Shown here in pieces: positions 56,494-64,000 of a stretch of DNA of 64,000 nt. The translations under genes were made by a program, and so were the position numbers. Below the pieces are notes generated by a model that saw only the letters and a list, made by a program, of their open reading frames with translations, did no database searches and was not told the DNA's origin. This DNA comes from Candidatus Aramenus sulfurataquae. GTDB taxonomy: Archaea > Thermoproteota > Thermoprotei_A > Sulfolobales > Sulfolobaceae. Every line of letters begins with the position of its first letter. Within the stretch, counting starts at the first letter, position 1. The DNA lies in the NCBI GenBank assembly GCA_000565255.1, contig ASRH01000001.1:186001-250000 (forward strand). The letters are read 5' to 3'.

Positions 56494-57042
56494 AAGCCTT
56501 ATACCTTGAATTAAGATGTAAGCTCCGAAGGAAGCCAGGATAACAAAGGACACGAAGTTTACGTATTTGACATATCTTTTTACGTATAAGTTGGAGAAGT
56601 AGGGAAATGCGAGGACCCAGAGCGCTATCCCAGAAAAGAAGCCCAAGGCGCTCAATGCGCCCAAGCTGTCTATCATGTAAATCCCTATCGTCACCCACCA
56701 ACTGATCTGGTATGGGTTGGTCAAGCCCATAATAAGCCCGGTAAAGTAGTTCCCGCTGACCGACGTTTTGAGAGAGGGACTAGACTTGAGGGTAAGGTAA
56801 GCTAAAAACAGCAGGAGTAATCCACCAACCAAGTAAAGGAACCTCAACACCAGCGGCGGTATGTCTCCCCTTATGAAGTAAACTATCAGGAAGAATATGA
56901 AGTCTGCGGTCATGGCTCCAAATCCCACGCTACTGCCGTGGAGTTTGGACTTCATGGACTCCTTCAAGATCATGGCGTTAACTGGGCCTGGCGGGGCCGC
57001 CATGGACAGACCGAGTAAAACACCTAGCGCGAAGGATATCAT
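56488..57042 (-). CDS. LysE/RhtB-family exporter
   Basis: A 184-residue six-helix membrane protein beginning with the family motif LGVLLGLSMAAPPGPVNAMI and GLTNPYQISWW in the middle. Members export amino acids or related metabolites. ATG overlaps the DUF72 stop (ATGA). Confidence 0.87.
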   Translation of the reverse strand: MISFALGVLLGLSMAAPPGPVNAMILKESMKSKLHGSSVGFGAMTADFIFFLIVYFIRGDIPPLVLRFLYLVGGLLLLFLAYLTLKSSPSLKTSVSGNYFTGLIMGLTNPYQISWWVTIGIYMIDSLGALSALGFFSGIALWVLAFPYFSNLYVKRYVKYVNFVSFVILASFGAYILIQGIRLL

Positions 57043-57734
57043 GACGTGATCTCCTTGAACCTAAGAGCGTTTTTGACAGAGTATACGTTATTGAAGAGAA
57101 CATAAGATTTTTCGTCCACCTTTTCCTTAAGCTTGTACAAGTCCTCATCCGTGTAGTCGTACTTGTAGTTAACCTCTCCTCTTCCTATGCCGTGTAGTCT
57201 GAAGTACTTTACCTCCCCGTAGATAGGGTTATGTCTAAACGGGTCAACCACATGTATAACCTTAATGTCCCTTAATACTTCGAGAAGTAGATCCACATTA
57301 GCGTACCATTCCCCCCTCGGCTCCCAACCATAAATGAAGTTCCTGTCTATTACCGAAAAGAACTGTCTTATGTTCTCCACGTTCTCCCTAGTGGGGGCAA
57401 AGGAGGGCGGGGTCTGAAAAACGATTATCCTTGAGCCTAGAACCTTAGCTTCCTCTAAGGTGACCTCTAACGCCCTTTCCGTGTCTTTGTTTAACTTAAA
57501 GCCTCCGGCGTTTGCCTTGTCCTCTAGTTTAAACCTCTTCATCTTGGCGAAATTGGAGTTGTAGGTATGGGTTATGACTTGCAACGCCTTAATGGTGTAC
57601 TCAACCTTATCGCTGTACCCCCTCCACCTCTTGAGCTCCTCTTGGCTCACCTCGTCGTAGAAGGTCTTCTGGACCTCTAGCACGTCGAAAATCTGCGCGT
57701 ACTTTCTACTCACTGAGCAAACTCCAACCTTCAT
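57039..57734 (-). CDS. DUF72 TIM-barrel-like protein
   Basis: A 231-residue DUF72 protein: FYDEVSQEELKRWRGY, FKMKRFKLEDK-like substrate segment, VFQTPPSFAPT, WEPRGEWY and YFRLHGIGRGEVNYKYDYTD are family landmarks. The fold is a TIM barrel related to Nfo-type enzymes; activity unknown. It heads a two-gene unit with the LysE exporter. Confidence 0.88.
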   Translation of the reverse strand: MKVGVCSVSRKYAQIFDVLEVQKTFYDEVSQEELKRWRGYSDKVEYTIKALQVITHTYNSNFAKMKRFKLEDKANAGGFKLNKDTERALEVTLEEAKVLGSRIIVFQTPPSFAPTRENVENIRQFFSVIDRNFIYGWEPRGEWYANVDLLLEVLRDIKVIHVVDPFRHNPIYGEVKYFRLHGIGRGEVNYKYDYTDEDLYKLKEKVDEKSYVLFNNVYSVKNALRFKEITS

Positions 57735-57895
57735 TACATTGGCATCCCTAACTCTGCTTAAAAGCTTTCAAAATTATCCAATAACATAAAAAATTCGTCA
57801 TTAAGAATTTTTATTTTGTATGAGACGAGAAAATGCGTCATGTATTAAAAAAGATCTTGGAAAAAATTTAAAGATAATTGTGGAGAGGCATAATT
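57735..57895. promoter_or_regulatory. Divergent control region with repeated CGTCAT
   Basis: TTCGTCATTAAGAA (57793-57806) and TGCGTCATGTATT (57833-57845) repeat the core CGTCAT at 40-bp spacing, upstream of a TATA box AATTTAAAG (57866-57874) that fits a leaderless start at 57896. The repeats may be operator half-sites for the triple-HTH protein. Confidence 0.35.
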
Positions 57896-58348
57896 ATGCA
57901 AGAGGAGGAAATGATTAGGAAAGCTAAGGAGCTATACGAGGCGGGGATGAGCATAAGGAAGATAGCCCAACAGCTAAACCTCAGCTACTCTAGGGCTAGG
58001 AAACTGCTCAAGGACGCAGGGGTCCAGTTCAGGGGGAAACTACCAAAGGAGACCGAGGAAAAGATAGTAGAGCTGGGAAAGAAGGGCTACAGCGCAAACA
58101 GGATAAGCAAGGAGCTTGGAGTGAACTCCAACACTGTGCTCAGGGTACTGAGGAGGTACAGCCTCGTAAAGAGAAAGAGGAAGTTGAGCGAGGCCAATAT
58201 TAAGGTAATAGAGGAAATGTACAAGAGCGGAGCGTCCATCTACAAGATAGCTAAACAGCTAAAGATTTCCACAAATCTTGTAGTGTATTACTTAAAGAAA
58301 CTAAACATTTACAAGCCTACTCATGAATCTTACTCCACATCTCAGTAG
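57896..58348 (+). CDS. Triple helix-turn-helix protein
   Basis: A 150-residue basic protein with three consecutive Hin/resolvase-type HTH units: AGMSIRKIAQQLNLSYSRAR, KGYSANRISKELGVNSNTVL and SGASIYKIAKQLKISTNLVV. No catalytic domain is present. Three modules in a row suggest recognition of a long asymmetric DNA site, or chromosome organisation. ATG at 57896 is placed 26 bp from a TATA box; the TTG at 57878 is not. It overlaps trpS by 32 bp at the 3' ends. Confidence 0.78.
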   Translation: MQEEEMIRKAKELYEAGMSIRKIAQQLNLSYSRARKLLKDAGVQFRGKLPKETEEKIVELGKKGYSANRISKELGVNSNTVLRVLRRYSLVKRKRKLSEANIKVIEEMYKSGASIYKIAKQLKISTNLVVYYLKKLNIYKPTHESYSTSQ

Positions 58349-59465
58349 CCAACTTGCCTTCATACTTGAACAGCCTTACCTTGTCCTTAGCTTCCTCCCT
58401 ATTCTGCCTATGTTTCTCCAGGAACTCGTTTAGCCTCTCTATTAGGATCTGCTTCAGTTCGCCAGTGAGCATCTTCCCAGACCTATACTCCTCCTCTATC
58501 TCCTTTATCTTGTTGTCGTCGGGTTCAAAGAAATAGTAAAGCCACTGGAAAGGCACGTCGATGTCTGGGTTACCGCCGTATTTCCTGTGGAGCTCAATTG
58601 TTGGCTGGCCACCGGAGAAGGCGTACTTCATGATTTTCCTCTCGACAGTCTTTGGGTCGTCTGTCAAGTAAATTGCGGACTCCGGGTTTGAAGAGCTCAT
58701 CTTTCCCTCTGGTCCAGTGAGCGGTGGAAGGAACTTGCTATGTATCTGTGCAGCCTTGTAATAACCAAGGCTCTCCGCTATGTCCCTCTGGAGCCTCCAG
58801 TAGGGGTCTTGATCAATGCCTGCAGGGATTAAGCACCTCCTCTTCTCGAACATTGTAGGGGCTATCTGGAGAGCAGGGTAGAAGATTATACCGATGTTAG
58901 ACGAGGTGTCTAGCCCAAAAGTCGCCTTTACCTCGTTGAAGGTCAGTTTCTTTGCTACCTTAACAGCTATGGGATACATGTTCTTTATGTACTCCGTGTC
59001 TTGGAAGATGAAAGTTCTGTCTGGGTCGAAGCCTACAGCTATTATGTCCAAGATGTTCTCGTATGCCCACTGCCTCGTCTGATCCAACGTGTAATCAACG
59101 TTCCTCATGAACTTTTCGTCGTCTGTGATCTCTATATAGAGATTCACCTTAAACTTCTCCTGAAGCCACTTGGTAAATATAAAGGGGATGAGGTGGCCTA
59201 TATGCATCCCTAGTGAGGGCGCCCTCCCTGTGTAGAGGAAGAACCCGCGCCCCTCCTCGTAGTCCTTTAGGACTAGGTCAAGGTCCCTGTGGGAGAAGAA
59301 CACGTTCCTCCTCAACATTACGTGGAGGTCTCCTCCAACCAGCCTCGATATCTTTTGCTTCAGCTCCTCGGTGACCTTCTGTGTACCAAACTGAATTATG
59401 AGCTTGTCGTAATCCACCTTGCCCTTAACTTCCCAAGGAGTAACAGTGTAATTTTCGCCTTCCAC
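58317..59465 (-). CDS. trpS: Tryptophanyl-tRNA synthetase
   Basis: A 382-residue class I synthetase of the archaeal/eukaryotic TrpRS type. SLGMHIGHLIPF is the HIGH region, EGKMSSSNP the KMSKS variant and IPAGIDQDPYWRLQRDIAE the conserved centre. GTG start at 59465, with TATA TTTTTATT on the minus strand 26 bp upstream, just before the ESCRT-III gene stop. Confidence 0.95.
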   Translation of the reverse strand: MEGENYTVTPWEVKGKVDYDKLIIQFGTQKVTEELKQKISRLVGGDLHVMLRRNVFFSHRDLDLVLKDYEEGRGFFLYTGRAPSLGMHIGHLIPFIFTKWLQEKFKVNLYIEITDDEKFMRNVDYTLDQTRQWAYENILDIIAVGFDPDRTFIFQDTEYIKNMYPIAVKVAKKLTFNEVKATFGLDTSSNIGIIFYPALQIAPTMFEKRRCLIPAGIDQDPYWRLQRDIAESLGYYKAAQIHSKFLPPLTGPEGKMSSSNPESAIYLTDDPKTVERKIMKYAFSGGQPTIELHRKYGGNPDIDVPFQWLYYFFEPDDNKIKEIEEEYRSGKMLTGELKQILIERLNEFLEKHRQNREEAKDKVRLFKYEGKLATEMWSKIHE

Positions 59466-59501
59466 AAAAATGAGGATATCAAATAGAATAAAAAAGCGTT
59501 T

Positions 59502-60137
59502 TTATGCCTTTTGGGTTAGGGTAGCTGCAGGAAGGTCGGGGAACTTCTCCTTCATCTTCTGCTCAGCAATAGCAGATGCCTCCTCTAGTATCTTCCTCGC
59601 CTCCGCAGTTGGTGCCGAGGAGTACGAGTAGGCTCCCGCGAAGTCTCCGGCTTCCACTACTACCTCTTGTAGCCCTTCTCCTAAGGCCCCCAACTCCACA
59701 GATAGCTCCGGCATAACTCCTTTCAACGCTCCTCTCAGCTCGTTAATCACCCCCACTACTGGTACTAGGTTCACAAAGACGTCGCCTATCTCGCTAACGG
59801 TCTCGAGTCTTAGCTCAACCTGCTCAAGGGCTATCTGCGTCATCAATAGTTGCTTGCTTATCTTCCTTATTTCAGCCACCTCGTTTGCGTACATAGCTGC
59901 CCTTGCTGTGTCCTTAGTCATCTGCGCCTCAACGACCCTCTCAAAGAGTATCTTGTCCCTCTCTTGCATCCTCCCTATGTAAGCGTCGAGCCTGCTTATC
60001 ATGGAGCGCAACTGGTAGTGAGCTTGAACAAGCCTGTACTTAAGGGGCTGCCTCCCCCTAAATACGCCCTTTACTCCTCCCCAAATATCCTTCTCTTCTG
60101 ATCCAGCCCAATACTTTTGGAAGTTTTTACCGAGCAT
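59502..60137 (-). CDS. ESCRT-III (CdvB paralogue, CdvB1/B2 type) division protein
   Basis: A 211-residue, mostly helical Snf7-fold protein: basic helix 1 ([21 protein letters not shown]), long helix 2 with [20 protein letters not shown], and an acidic C-terminal region with FPDLPA close to the end, where an MIM-like motif would bind the Vps4 ATPase CdvC. It lacks the extra C-terminal winged helix of CdvB itself, so it is one of the shorter paralogues that constrict the division ring or act in vesicle budding. cdvA and cdvC are not adjacent. Confidence 0.88.
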   Translation of the reverse strand: MLGKNFQKYWAGSEEKDIWGGVKGVFRGRQPLKYRLVQAHYQLRSMISRLDAYIGRMQERDKILFERVVEAQMTKDTARAAMYANEVAEIRKISKQLLMTQIALEQVELRLETVSEIGDVFVNLVPVVGVINELRGALKGVMPELSVELGALGEGLQEVVVEAGDFAGAYSYSSAPTAEARKILEEASAIAEQKMKEKFPDLPAATLTQKA

Positions 60138-60367
60138 CTTAACTACAATATTGTTCTGTTTGGCTTTTAAGAGTCAAGAAATGTAATATGGCGCCCTTGC
60201 CAACTGGCTTTTTCCAAGGACGTTTTCACCCTCTCCCGGAAGTTGGAGAATGGAGGGTAATGAAAAGGTATTTTCGCGTTTAATGGGGATGGGAAACGGG
60301 CAAAGGCTTTTATGGGAATACAAAAAGGACAAAACCCCTTAAATTCCCAGAGAATAAACAGTTAACA
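60138..60367. promoter_or_regulatory. Divergent region between the ESCRT-III and AlaX genes
   Basis: Minus strand: TCTTAAAAGCC (60162-60172) is a TATA box 30 bp before the ESCRT-III ATG. Plus strand: CCTTAAATTC (60338-60347) is 26 bp before the AlaX ATG. Between them is a GC-richer block with nested dyads: GCCA-AC-TGGC near 60200, and ACCC-TCTCC ... GGAGA ... GGGT between 60224 and 60261. No gene is seen. The dyads may be cell-cycle control sites of the division gene. Confidence 0.4.
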
Positions 60368-61075
60368 ATGACGGAGGAACTGTTCTTAAAGGACTCGTAC
60401 GTGAGGGAGTTCGAGGCTATAGCAGTAAAGTCAACAGAGGAAGGGGTAGTGTTGGACAAGACTGCTTTCTACCCGGGCGGGGGAGGGCTAGAAAACGACG
60501 TGGGAAAGCTGATCTTTGAGGGAAAGGAGTACAAGGTAACTGAGGTCAAGAGGAAAGACGGGGAAATAGTCCACAAGGTCGAGGAAAAGGTGCCGGAGGG
60601 GGCGGTAATAAAGGGAGTCATAGACTGGGAGAGAAGGTACGCGATGATGAGGTTGCACACCGCCTCCCACATAATTTCGGCCATAGCCTTCAACAAGTAC
60701 AACGCCATGGTTACTGGAGGCAGCATTACGCCAGAGTACGCTAAGGACGACTTCAACGTGGAGGACAAGAGCATCCTAGCTGAGATAATAAGGGAGGCCA
60801 ACGAGATCGCCAAGAAGGGGATAGAGGTAAAGGTATACTTCCTCCCAAGGGAGGAAGCAATGATGATACCCGGAATAGTGAAGCTTATGGGCAGGAACCC
60901 ACCAGAGGTACCCGTCTGGAGGATAGTGGAAATTCCCGGCGTGGACATTCAAGCAGACGGGGGGCCACATGTGAAGAACACGAAGGAGATAGGAGAGATC
61001 CAGCTCCTAAAGGTGGAGAACAGGGGAAAGGGGAGGAAGAGGATCTACTATACAGTCAAGACCAAACAAACTTAA
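60368..61075 (+). CDS. AlaX-type alanyl-tRNA editing protein, variant metal site
   Basis: A 235-residue AlaX-M-like protein. The glycine-rich FYPGGGGLENDVG region and HTASH (His97, His101) are present. The second zinc pair, normally Cys-x3-His, reads DGGPH (Asp197, His201), so aspartate replaces cysteine. It deacylates mischarged Ser- or Gly-tRNA-Ala in trans. Own promoter; 20-bp overlap with the convergent GtrA gene. Confidence 0.88.
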   Translation: MTEELFLKDSYVREFEAIAVKSTEEGVVLDKTAFYPGGGGLENDVGKLIFEGKEYKVTEVKRKDGEIVHKVEEKVPEGAVIKGVIDWERRYAMMRLHTASHIISAIAFNKYNAMVTGGSITPEYAKDDFNVEDKSILAEIIREANEIAKKGIEVKVYFLPREEAMMIPGIVKLMGRNPPEVPVWRIVEIPGVDIQADGGPHVKNTKEIGEIQLLKVENRGKGRKRIYYTVKTKQT

Positions 61076-61487
61076 CGCTCGTGAGGAACCTGACCAAAAA
61101 CCCCGACGCTATGCCAACGAAGTTGATAACGCCAAGCAAGATGGACTGCAACTTCACAAGAGAGGAGAAGAAGAGGACGCTCAAGATCTCCGTTAAGTTG
61201 CCGAAGTGTAGCACCGCAACTAGGAGTGCCACCACAACAATGTACTGCACCACTCCGCCGGAGAGGGAGGAGAGGTGGAACTTGCCCAACCTCCTCCATA
61301 CGCTCCCAGTCCTCTTGTCATTGAAGGTCCATAAGTCGTTCAAGATGAAGTTAAAGAGGATTGACACCTCTATAGCGAGGGCGAGGGAAACTGAAATGGG
61401 GAGCAAATTTGCCGTAAAGAGGACAACGCCCTCGTTCACCAATGTGCCTAGTCCGCCGACTACCGCGTACTTAAGCAGTCTGATCAT
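61056..61487 (-). CDS. GtrA-like membrane protein
   Basis: A 143-residue four-helix protein with the GtrA signature start YAVVGGLGTLVNEGVV and FNFILNDLWTF. GtrA proteins help move lipid-linked sugars for surface glycosylation. Its ATG overlaps the CobD-like stop, giving an operon HTH-cobD-gtrA. Confidence 0.85.
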   Translation of the reverse strand: MIRLLKYAVVGGLGTLVNEGVVLFTANLLPISVSLALAIEVSILFNFILNDLWTFNDKRTGSVWRRLGKFHLSSLSGGVVQYIVVVALLVAVLHFGNLTEILSVLFFSSLVKLQSILLGVINFVGIASGFLVRFLTSVKFVWS

Positions 61488-62485
61488 CTATATAAAACTT
61501 TGAAACTTCCCTTTAAAACCCTTTGGTAATTTTCGCAGAGATTTAATACAAATTGTATTACATCTTCGAACCCGTCCTTTAGGGCTACCCTGATGTAGTG
61601 AGAGTCCAGACCAATGAAGTTGCTGGCATCCCTCACTAGGTACCCCTTTCCTAATAAGTACCGGACGACATCCCTAGAGGTGCAAGGGGTCCTCCACAAG
61701 AAGAAAGGGGCCCTACTGCGGTATGCCTTACCCGGTAATTTCTTGGAGGAGTAGATAGCCAAAAGCTCCTCCACCTTCCTCCTACTCTCTGCGAAGAACC
61801 TCCTGACCTCCTTGGGGTCCACGTTTGAGAACACATAATAGGCGATTGAGTTCACCCTCCATGGGATGGCCTTTACCTCCAGCTCCCTTGACTTAGCCCC
61901 CAGGGTAAACCCAATCCTTAGACCGGGAACGGAAAGCGACTTGGTAAAAGTAGAGATTACGAGGAGGTTGGGGAACTCCTCCACGTACTTAGCGAAGCTC
62001 TTGACTAGGCCTATGTCAGCAAAGGACTCGTCCACCACTACTTCCTTCCCCAGCTGGAGGGCGGAGAGAACCTCGTTAAAGGAAGCCTCTGCCCCTGTGG
62101 GGTTATTGGGGTTGGAAATTATTACCTTCTCTCCCCTGATGGGAAAGCGGAAGGAATCGCCTACCTCCTCCGCTAAGTATATTGACGACCTCGGGTACTC
62201 TACGAAGTTGGGCTCCGGCACCGAAAAGCCCTTCCCCAGGAGCCTTATGGCCTCTGTGGCCCCGTTGAACACGCCCACTAGCCCTGGGTCGACGCCATAC
62301 ACCTCTGCAATTACTTGTTTAAGGGAGGAGTAGTCGTCAGGGTAGAACTTGTGAACGCCTCTCTTCACCGCCTCCTCGATTAGCTCCTCAAGGAAAGCAG
62401 GAGTGCCTAAGGGGTTCAAATTAACGCTGAAGTCCTTGACCTCTGGTGGCCTTCCCCTTTCCCACAAGGCCCCTCCGTGGATCAA
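61484..62485 (-). CDS. CobD-like threonine-phosphate decarboxylase / HisC-type aminotransferase
   Basis: A 333-residue fold-type I PLP enzyme. The start IHGGALWERGRPPEVKDFSV followed by NLNPLG is the hallmark of CobD, which makes aminopropanol phosphate for the cobalamin nucleotide loop. ISNPNNPTGA, DESFADI and TKSLSVPGLRIGF (PLP lysine) complete the site. HisC is the alternative but its start differs. TTG start overlapping the regulator stop. Fits with cobN at the window left edge. Confidence 0.85.
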   Translation of the reverse strand: MIHGGALWERGRPPEVKDFSVNLNPLGTPAFLEELIEEAVKRGVHKFYPDDYSSLKQVIAEVYGVDPGLVGVFNGATEAIRLLGKGFSVPEPNFVEYPRSSIYLAEEVGDSFRFPIRGEKVIISNPNNPTGAEASFNEVLSALQLGKEVVVDESFADIGLVKSFAKYVEEFPNLLVISTFTKSLSVPGLRIGFTLGAKSRELEVKAIPWRVNSIAYYVFSNVDPKEVRRFFAESRRKVEELLAIYSSKKLPGKAYRSRAPFFLWRTPCTSRDVVRYLLGKGYLVRDASNFIGLDSHYIRVALKDGFEDVIQFVLNLCENYQRVLKGSFKVLYR

Positions 62486-63066
62486 AGCCCTTTTCCCCTC
62501 AAGTAATTGCTTATGACGTTCTTCTCCGCCCTCCTGAGGATCTCGGACAAGTTGGAGACGCTCATGTTGAGCTTCTCAGCTAACTCTTGTATCTTTATCT
62601 TCCTTGGGTAGTCAAAGAAACCAGCTTCAAAGGCTATCTTCAAGATCTGCTCCTGCCTTGCTGTCAACACGTCCTGCGACTTCGCCTTCACAACCCGGGT
62701 AATCTTTACTTCAATCTTCCTGTCCACGAACTCCCTAAGGAGTCTCTTCAGCTCAGCGTAGTCGCTCAGTATAACCGTCCATCTGACCTCCTCTGGCCAC
62801 ACCACTCCGTTAAGGATTATGTAACCGGAGAGTATCGTCTCGACGGGGGCGTCTAGCTCTATGGTGCCTAGGTACTTGAATCTAGAGACCTTCGTAAACT
62901 TGCCGTTGAGCCTTTGGAGAGCTCCCTCGTCGCCCTTAAACTCCGCGAGGAGCCTCGCTAATCCATTGGACTCCTTTACGTCAAGCACGATCAAGGAGTT
63001 CTTAGTCCAGTCGATCCCCCTTGTCCAGTCCTCTTGTGGAGACCTCAAGGTTACGTATAAAACCAT
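62482..63066 (-). CDS. Bacterio-opsin-activator-type (HTH_10) regulator
   Basis: A 194-residue protein with a sensor-like beta domain (residues 1-125) and C-terminal HTH_10: LTARQEQILKIAFEAGFFDY, PRKIKIQELAEKLNMSVSNL and SEILRRAEKNVI. First gene of the unit with the CobD-like enzyme and GtrA, so it may control them, for example in response to a corrinoid; this is inference. Confidence 0.83.
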   Translation of the reverse strand: MVLYVTLRSPQEDWTRGIDWTKNSLIVLDVKESNGLARLLAEFKGDEGALQRLNGKFTKVSRFKYLGTIELDAPVETILSGYIILNGVVWPEEVRWTVILSDYAELKRLLREFVDRKIEVKITRVVKAKSQDVLTARQEQILKIAFEAGFFDYPRKIKIQELAEKLNMSVSNLSEILRRAEKNVISNYLRGKGL

Positions 63067-63196
63067 CGAAAAAATAAGTGGAAATGGGGAAATTTAAGCG
63101 TGACACAAGCCCGATGTCAGCACGTCACAGTAGGACGAAGCCTAGATCGTTGTTACAAGAAAACTTTAAATCTAAGTTCTCAATTATTATCACAGT

Positions 63197-63299
<103 letters not shown>

Positions 63300-63300
63300 T

Positions 63301-63339
63301 GTGGCGGGGTATTCCCCCGCACCACATCTCCTTGATGTG
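63301..63339 (+). repeat. Two adjacent hairpins directly after tRNA-Glu
   Basis: GCGGGG-TATTC-CCCCGC (63304-63320) and CACATC-TCCTT-GATGTG (63323-63339) are perfect stems three bases apart, beginning 5 bp after the tRNA. ACCAC at 63321-63325 can also pair with GTGGT at 63353-63357. GC content is higher than in ordinary spacers here, suggesting a structured RNA or the end of a mobile element. Confidence 0.6.
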
Positions 63340-63362
63340 TCAGCGAACTCAAGTGGTGAGGT

Positions 63363-63675
63363 ATGGGTAGGCTCTCTCTTTCCCTCTCTACTCCTCGGGG
63401 ACAGCTCTCCCAGCTGTTACAACGGGTCCTTCAGCTTCTTCAGCAATCAACTACTTTTTGGGTATATGGGAACTCCTCCACGTCTTACGTTGCGAGCTTG
63501 TTAGTCCTATCGACGCTATGGATGCTGAGGGCGAGAGGCGGTAGGGTGTAAGGTAATCACGTACGTCCACCCACTCTACGTTACCCCGAAGCGTCGTTCC
63601 TATGTTACTGTCTTTGGTCCTAGGCTAACTCAGCGTGTTCAATCTATCGAATCGCTTGCCTCAAACGGAAAGTAA
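63363..63675 (+). pseudogene. Frameshifted small gene between tRNA-Glu and tRNA-Gln
   Basis: Frame one (63363-63551) gives 62 codons including LSLSTPRGQLSQLLQRVLQ and FWVYGNSSTSYVASLLVLST. After its stop, the frame one base further on reads VITYVHPLYVTPKRRSYVTV, FGPRLTQRVQSIESLASNGK and a stop at 63673. Together they make a coherent protein of about 105 residues broken by a one-base shift near 63549-63553. Family not recognised; serine-rich and basic, it looks plasmid- or virus-derived. Decay or a programmed shift are both possible. Confidence 0.5.
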
Positions 63676-63707
63676 GCTTTTTAGTTACTACCGCTGTATC
63701 TTTCTGT

Positions 63708-63780
<73 letters not shown>

Positions 63781-64000
63781 CTGTTGATGGCTCCCTTGTT
63801 TCCCTACTTTACCTAGAGCATCGCAATCTCGTTCAAATGGTTGATGCAAGGTTCCTTGATTCTGCCCCCTTGATCTTCTACATTAAAAAACGAGCACCTC
63901 TAGCGACTATTTCCTGTCCTTTTAAGAAAGTCTTATGTCTCTTGTACGCTTTTGGAGGGCATACAGCTAAAAGCCTTGATTGCCATCAAGGTCTATGTAA
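63781..64000 (+). other. Open frame of unclear meaning reaching the window end
   Basis: One forward frame has no stop from tRNA-Gln to the end of the window. From ATG 63837 it reads VDARFLDSAPLIFYIKKRAP and continues with CPFKKVLCLLYAFGGH. No promoter at the right distance, and no family recognised. A perfect 7-bp hairpin (CCTTGAT-TGCC-ATCAAGG, 63974-63991) lies near the edge. Could be the start of an accessory gene or chance. Confidence 0.25.

Noticed and set aside
60469-60948. 159-codon frame opposite AlaX
   Set aside because: Antisense shadow of a gene with clear active-site histidines.
61866-62333. 155-codon frame opposite the CobD-like gene
   Set aside because: No motif, and the other strand carries a complete PLP-enzyme signature set.

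Overview
The window is a gene-dense piece of a thermoacidophilic crenarchaeon of the order Sulfolobales. The evidence is the content: ESCRT-III (CdvB-type) division protein, Orc1/Cdc6 next to GINS and a Sulfolobus-type MCM, a sulfide:quinone oxidoreductase whose three key cysteines fall at the same residue numbers as the Acidianus ambivalens enzyme, a split methylmalonyl-CoA mutase, HerA/NurA pairs, AT-rich TATA boxes about 25-30 bp before mostly leaderless starts, and tRNA genes without encoded CCA. GC is roughly 45-47% on sampled lines, which is high for Sulfolobus or Acidianus and closer to Metallosphaera; the genus is an inference.

Layout. 1-3.2 kb: class II cobalt/magnesium chelatase (CobN C-terminus plus a fused ChlI-ChlD motor). 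3.2-7.7 kb: acyl-CoA dehydrogenase, two transporters, a tandem-hotdog thioesterase. 7.7-11 kb: NurA-HerA operon 1. 11-18.4 kb: CoA-disulfide reductase-like enzyme, phosphoglucose/phosphomannose isomerase, CysS, a secreted protein, glutamate dehydrogenase. 18.4-26.4 kb: a stand-alone ABC-type ATPase, family-4 uracil-DNA glycosylase, TSUP permease, DtxR-like regulator, a KDG-aldolase-like lyase, small membrane proteins and two box C/D-type RNAs hidden at gene ends. 26.7-31.5 kb: methylmalonyl-CoA mutase B12 subunit with MeaB, and the sqr-DUF1641 operon. 31.6-43.6 kb: information-processing island (proteasome beta, RFC small and large, moaC, cdc6-2, gins23, mcm, carS, tmk and others). 43.6-46.3 kb: tRNA-Leu, an AbiEii/MenT-like nucleotidyltransferase, a GTPase-dead SelB-like protein, tRNA-Gly, a decayed PaREP1 gene and a third box C/D-type RNA. 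46.3-49.6 kb: NurA-HerA operon 2 divergent from a ThiN-domain regulator. 49.6-56 kb: MMPL exporter and a run of membrane-protease, kinase and Mrp genes including two genes of only 52-53 codons. 56-63 kb: regulators, LysE exporter, TrpS, ESCRT-III, AlaX, CobD-like enzyme. 63.2-64 kb: tRNA-Glu with a D-loop intron and tRNA-Gln, separated by about 410 bp of structured, frameshifted, accessory-looking DNA.

How it works together. cobN/chlID at the left and the CobD-like enzyme at the right supply parts of cobalamin synthesis, and B12 is used by the mutase in the middle, which in this order feeds the 3-hydroxypropionate/4-hydroxybutyrate cycle. The replication genes form the conserved rfc-cdc6-2-gins23-mcm neighbourhood. 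Genes are packed so tightly that 11 of 18 convergent pairs overlap at their 3' ends. No CRISPR array, rRNA, complete insertion sequence or replication origin was seen. The best candidates for undescribed biology are the two different NurA-HerA pairs away from mre11/rad50, the rhomboid/M50/mini-protein/adenylate-kinase operon, the RNAs buried in gene junctions, and the tRNA-Glu/tRNA-Gln interval.
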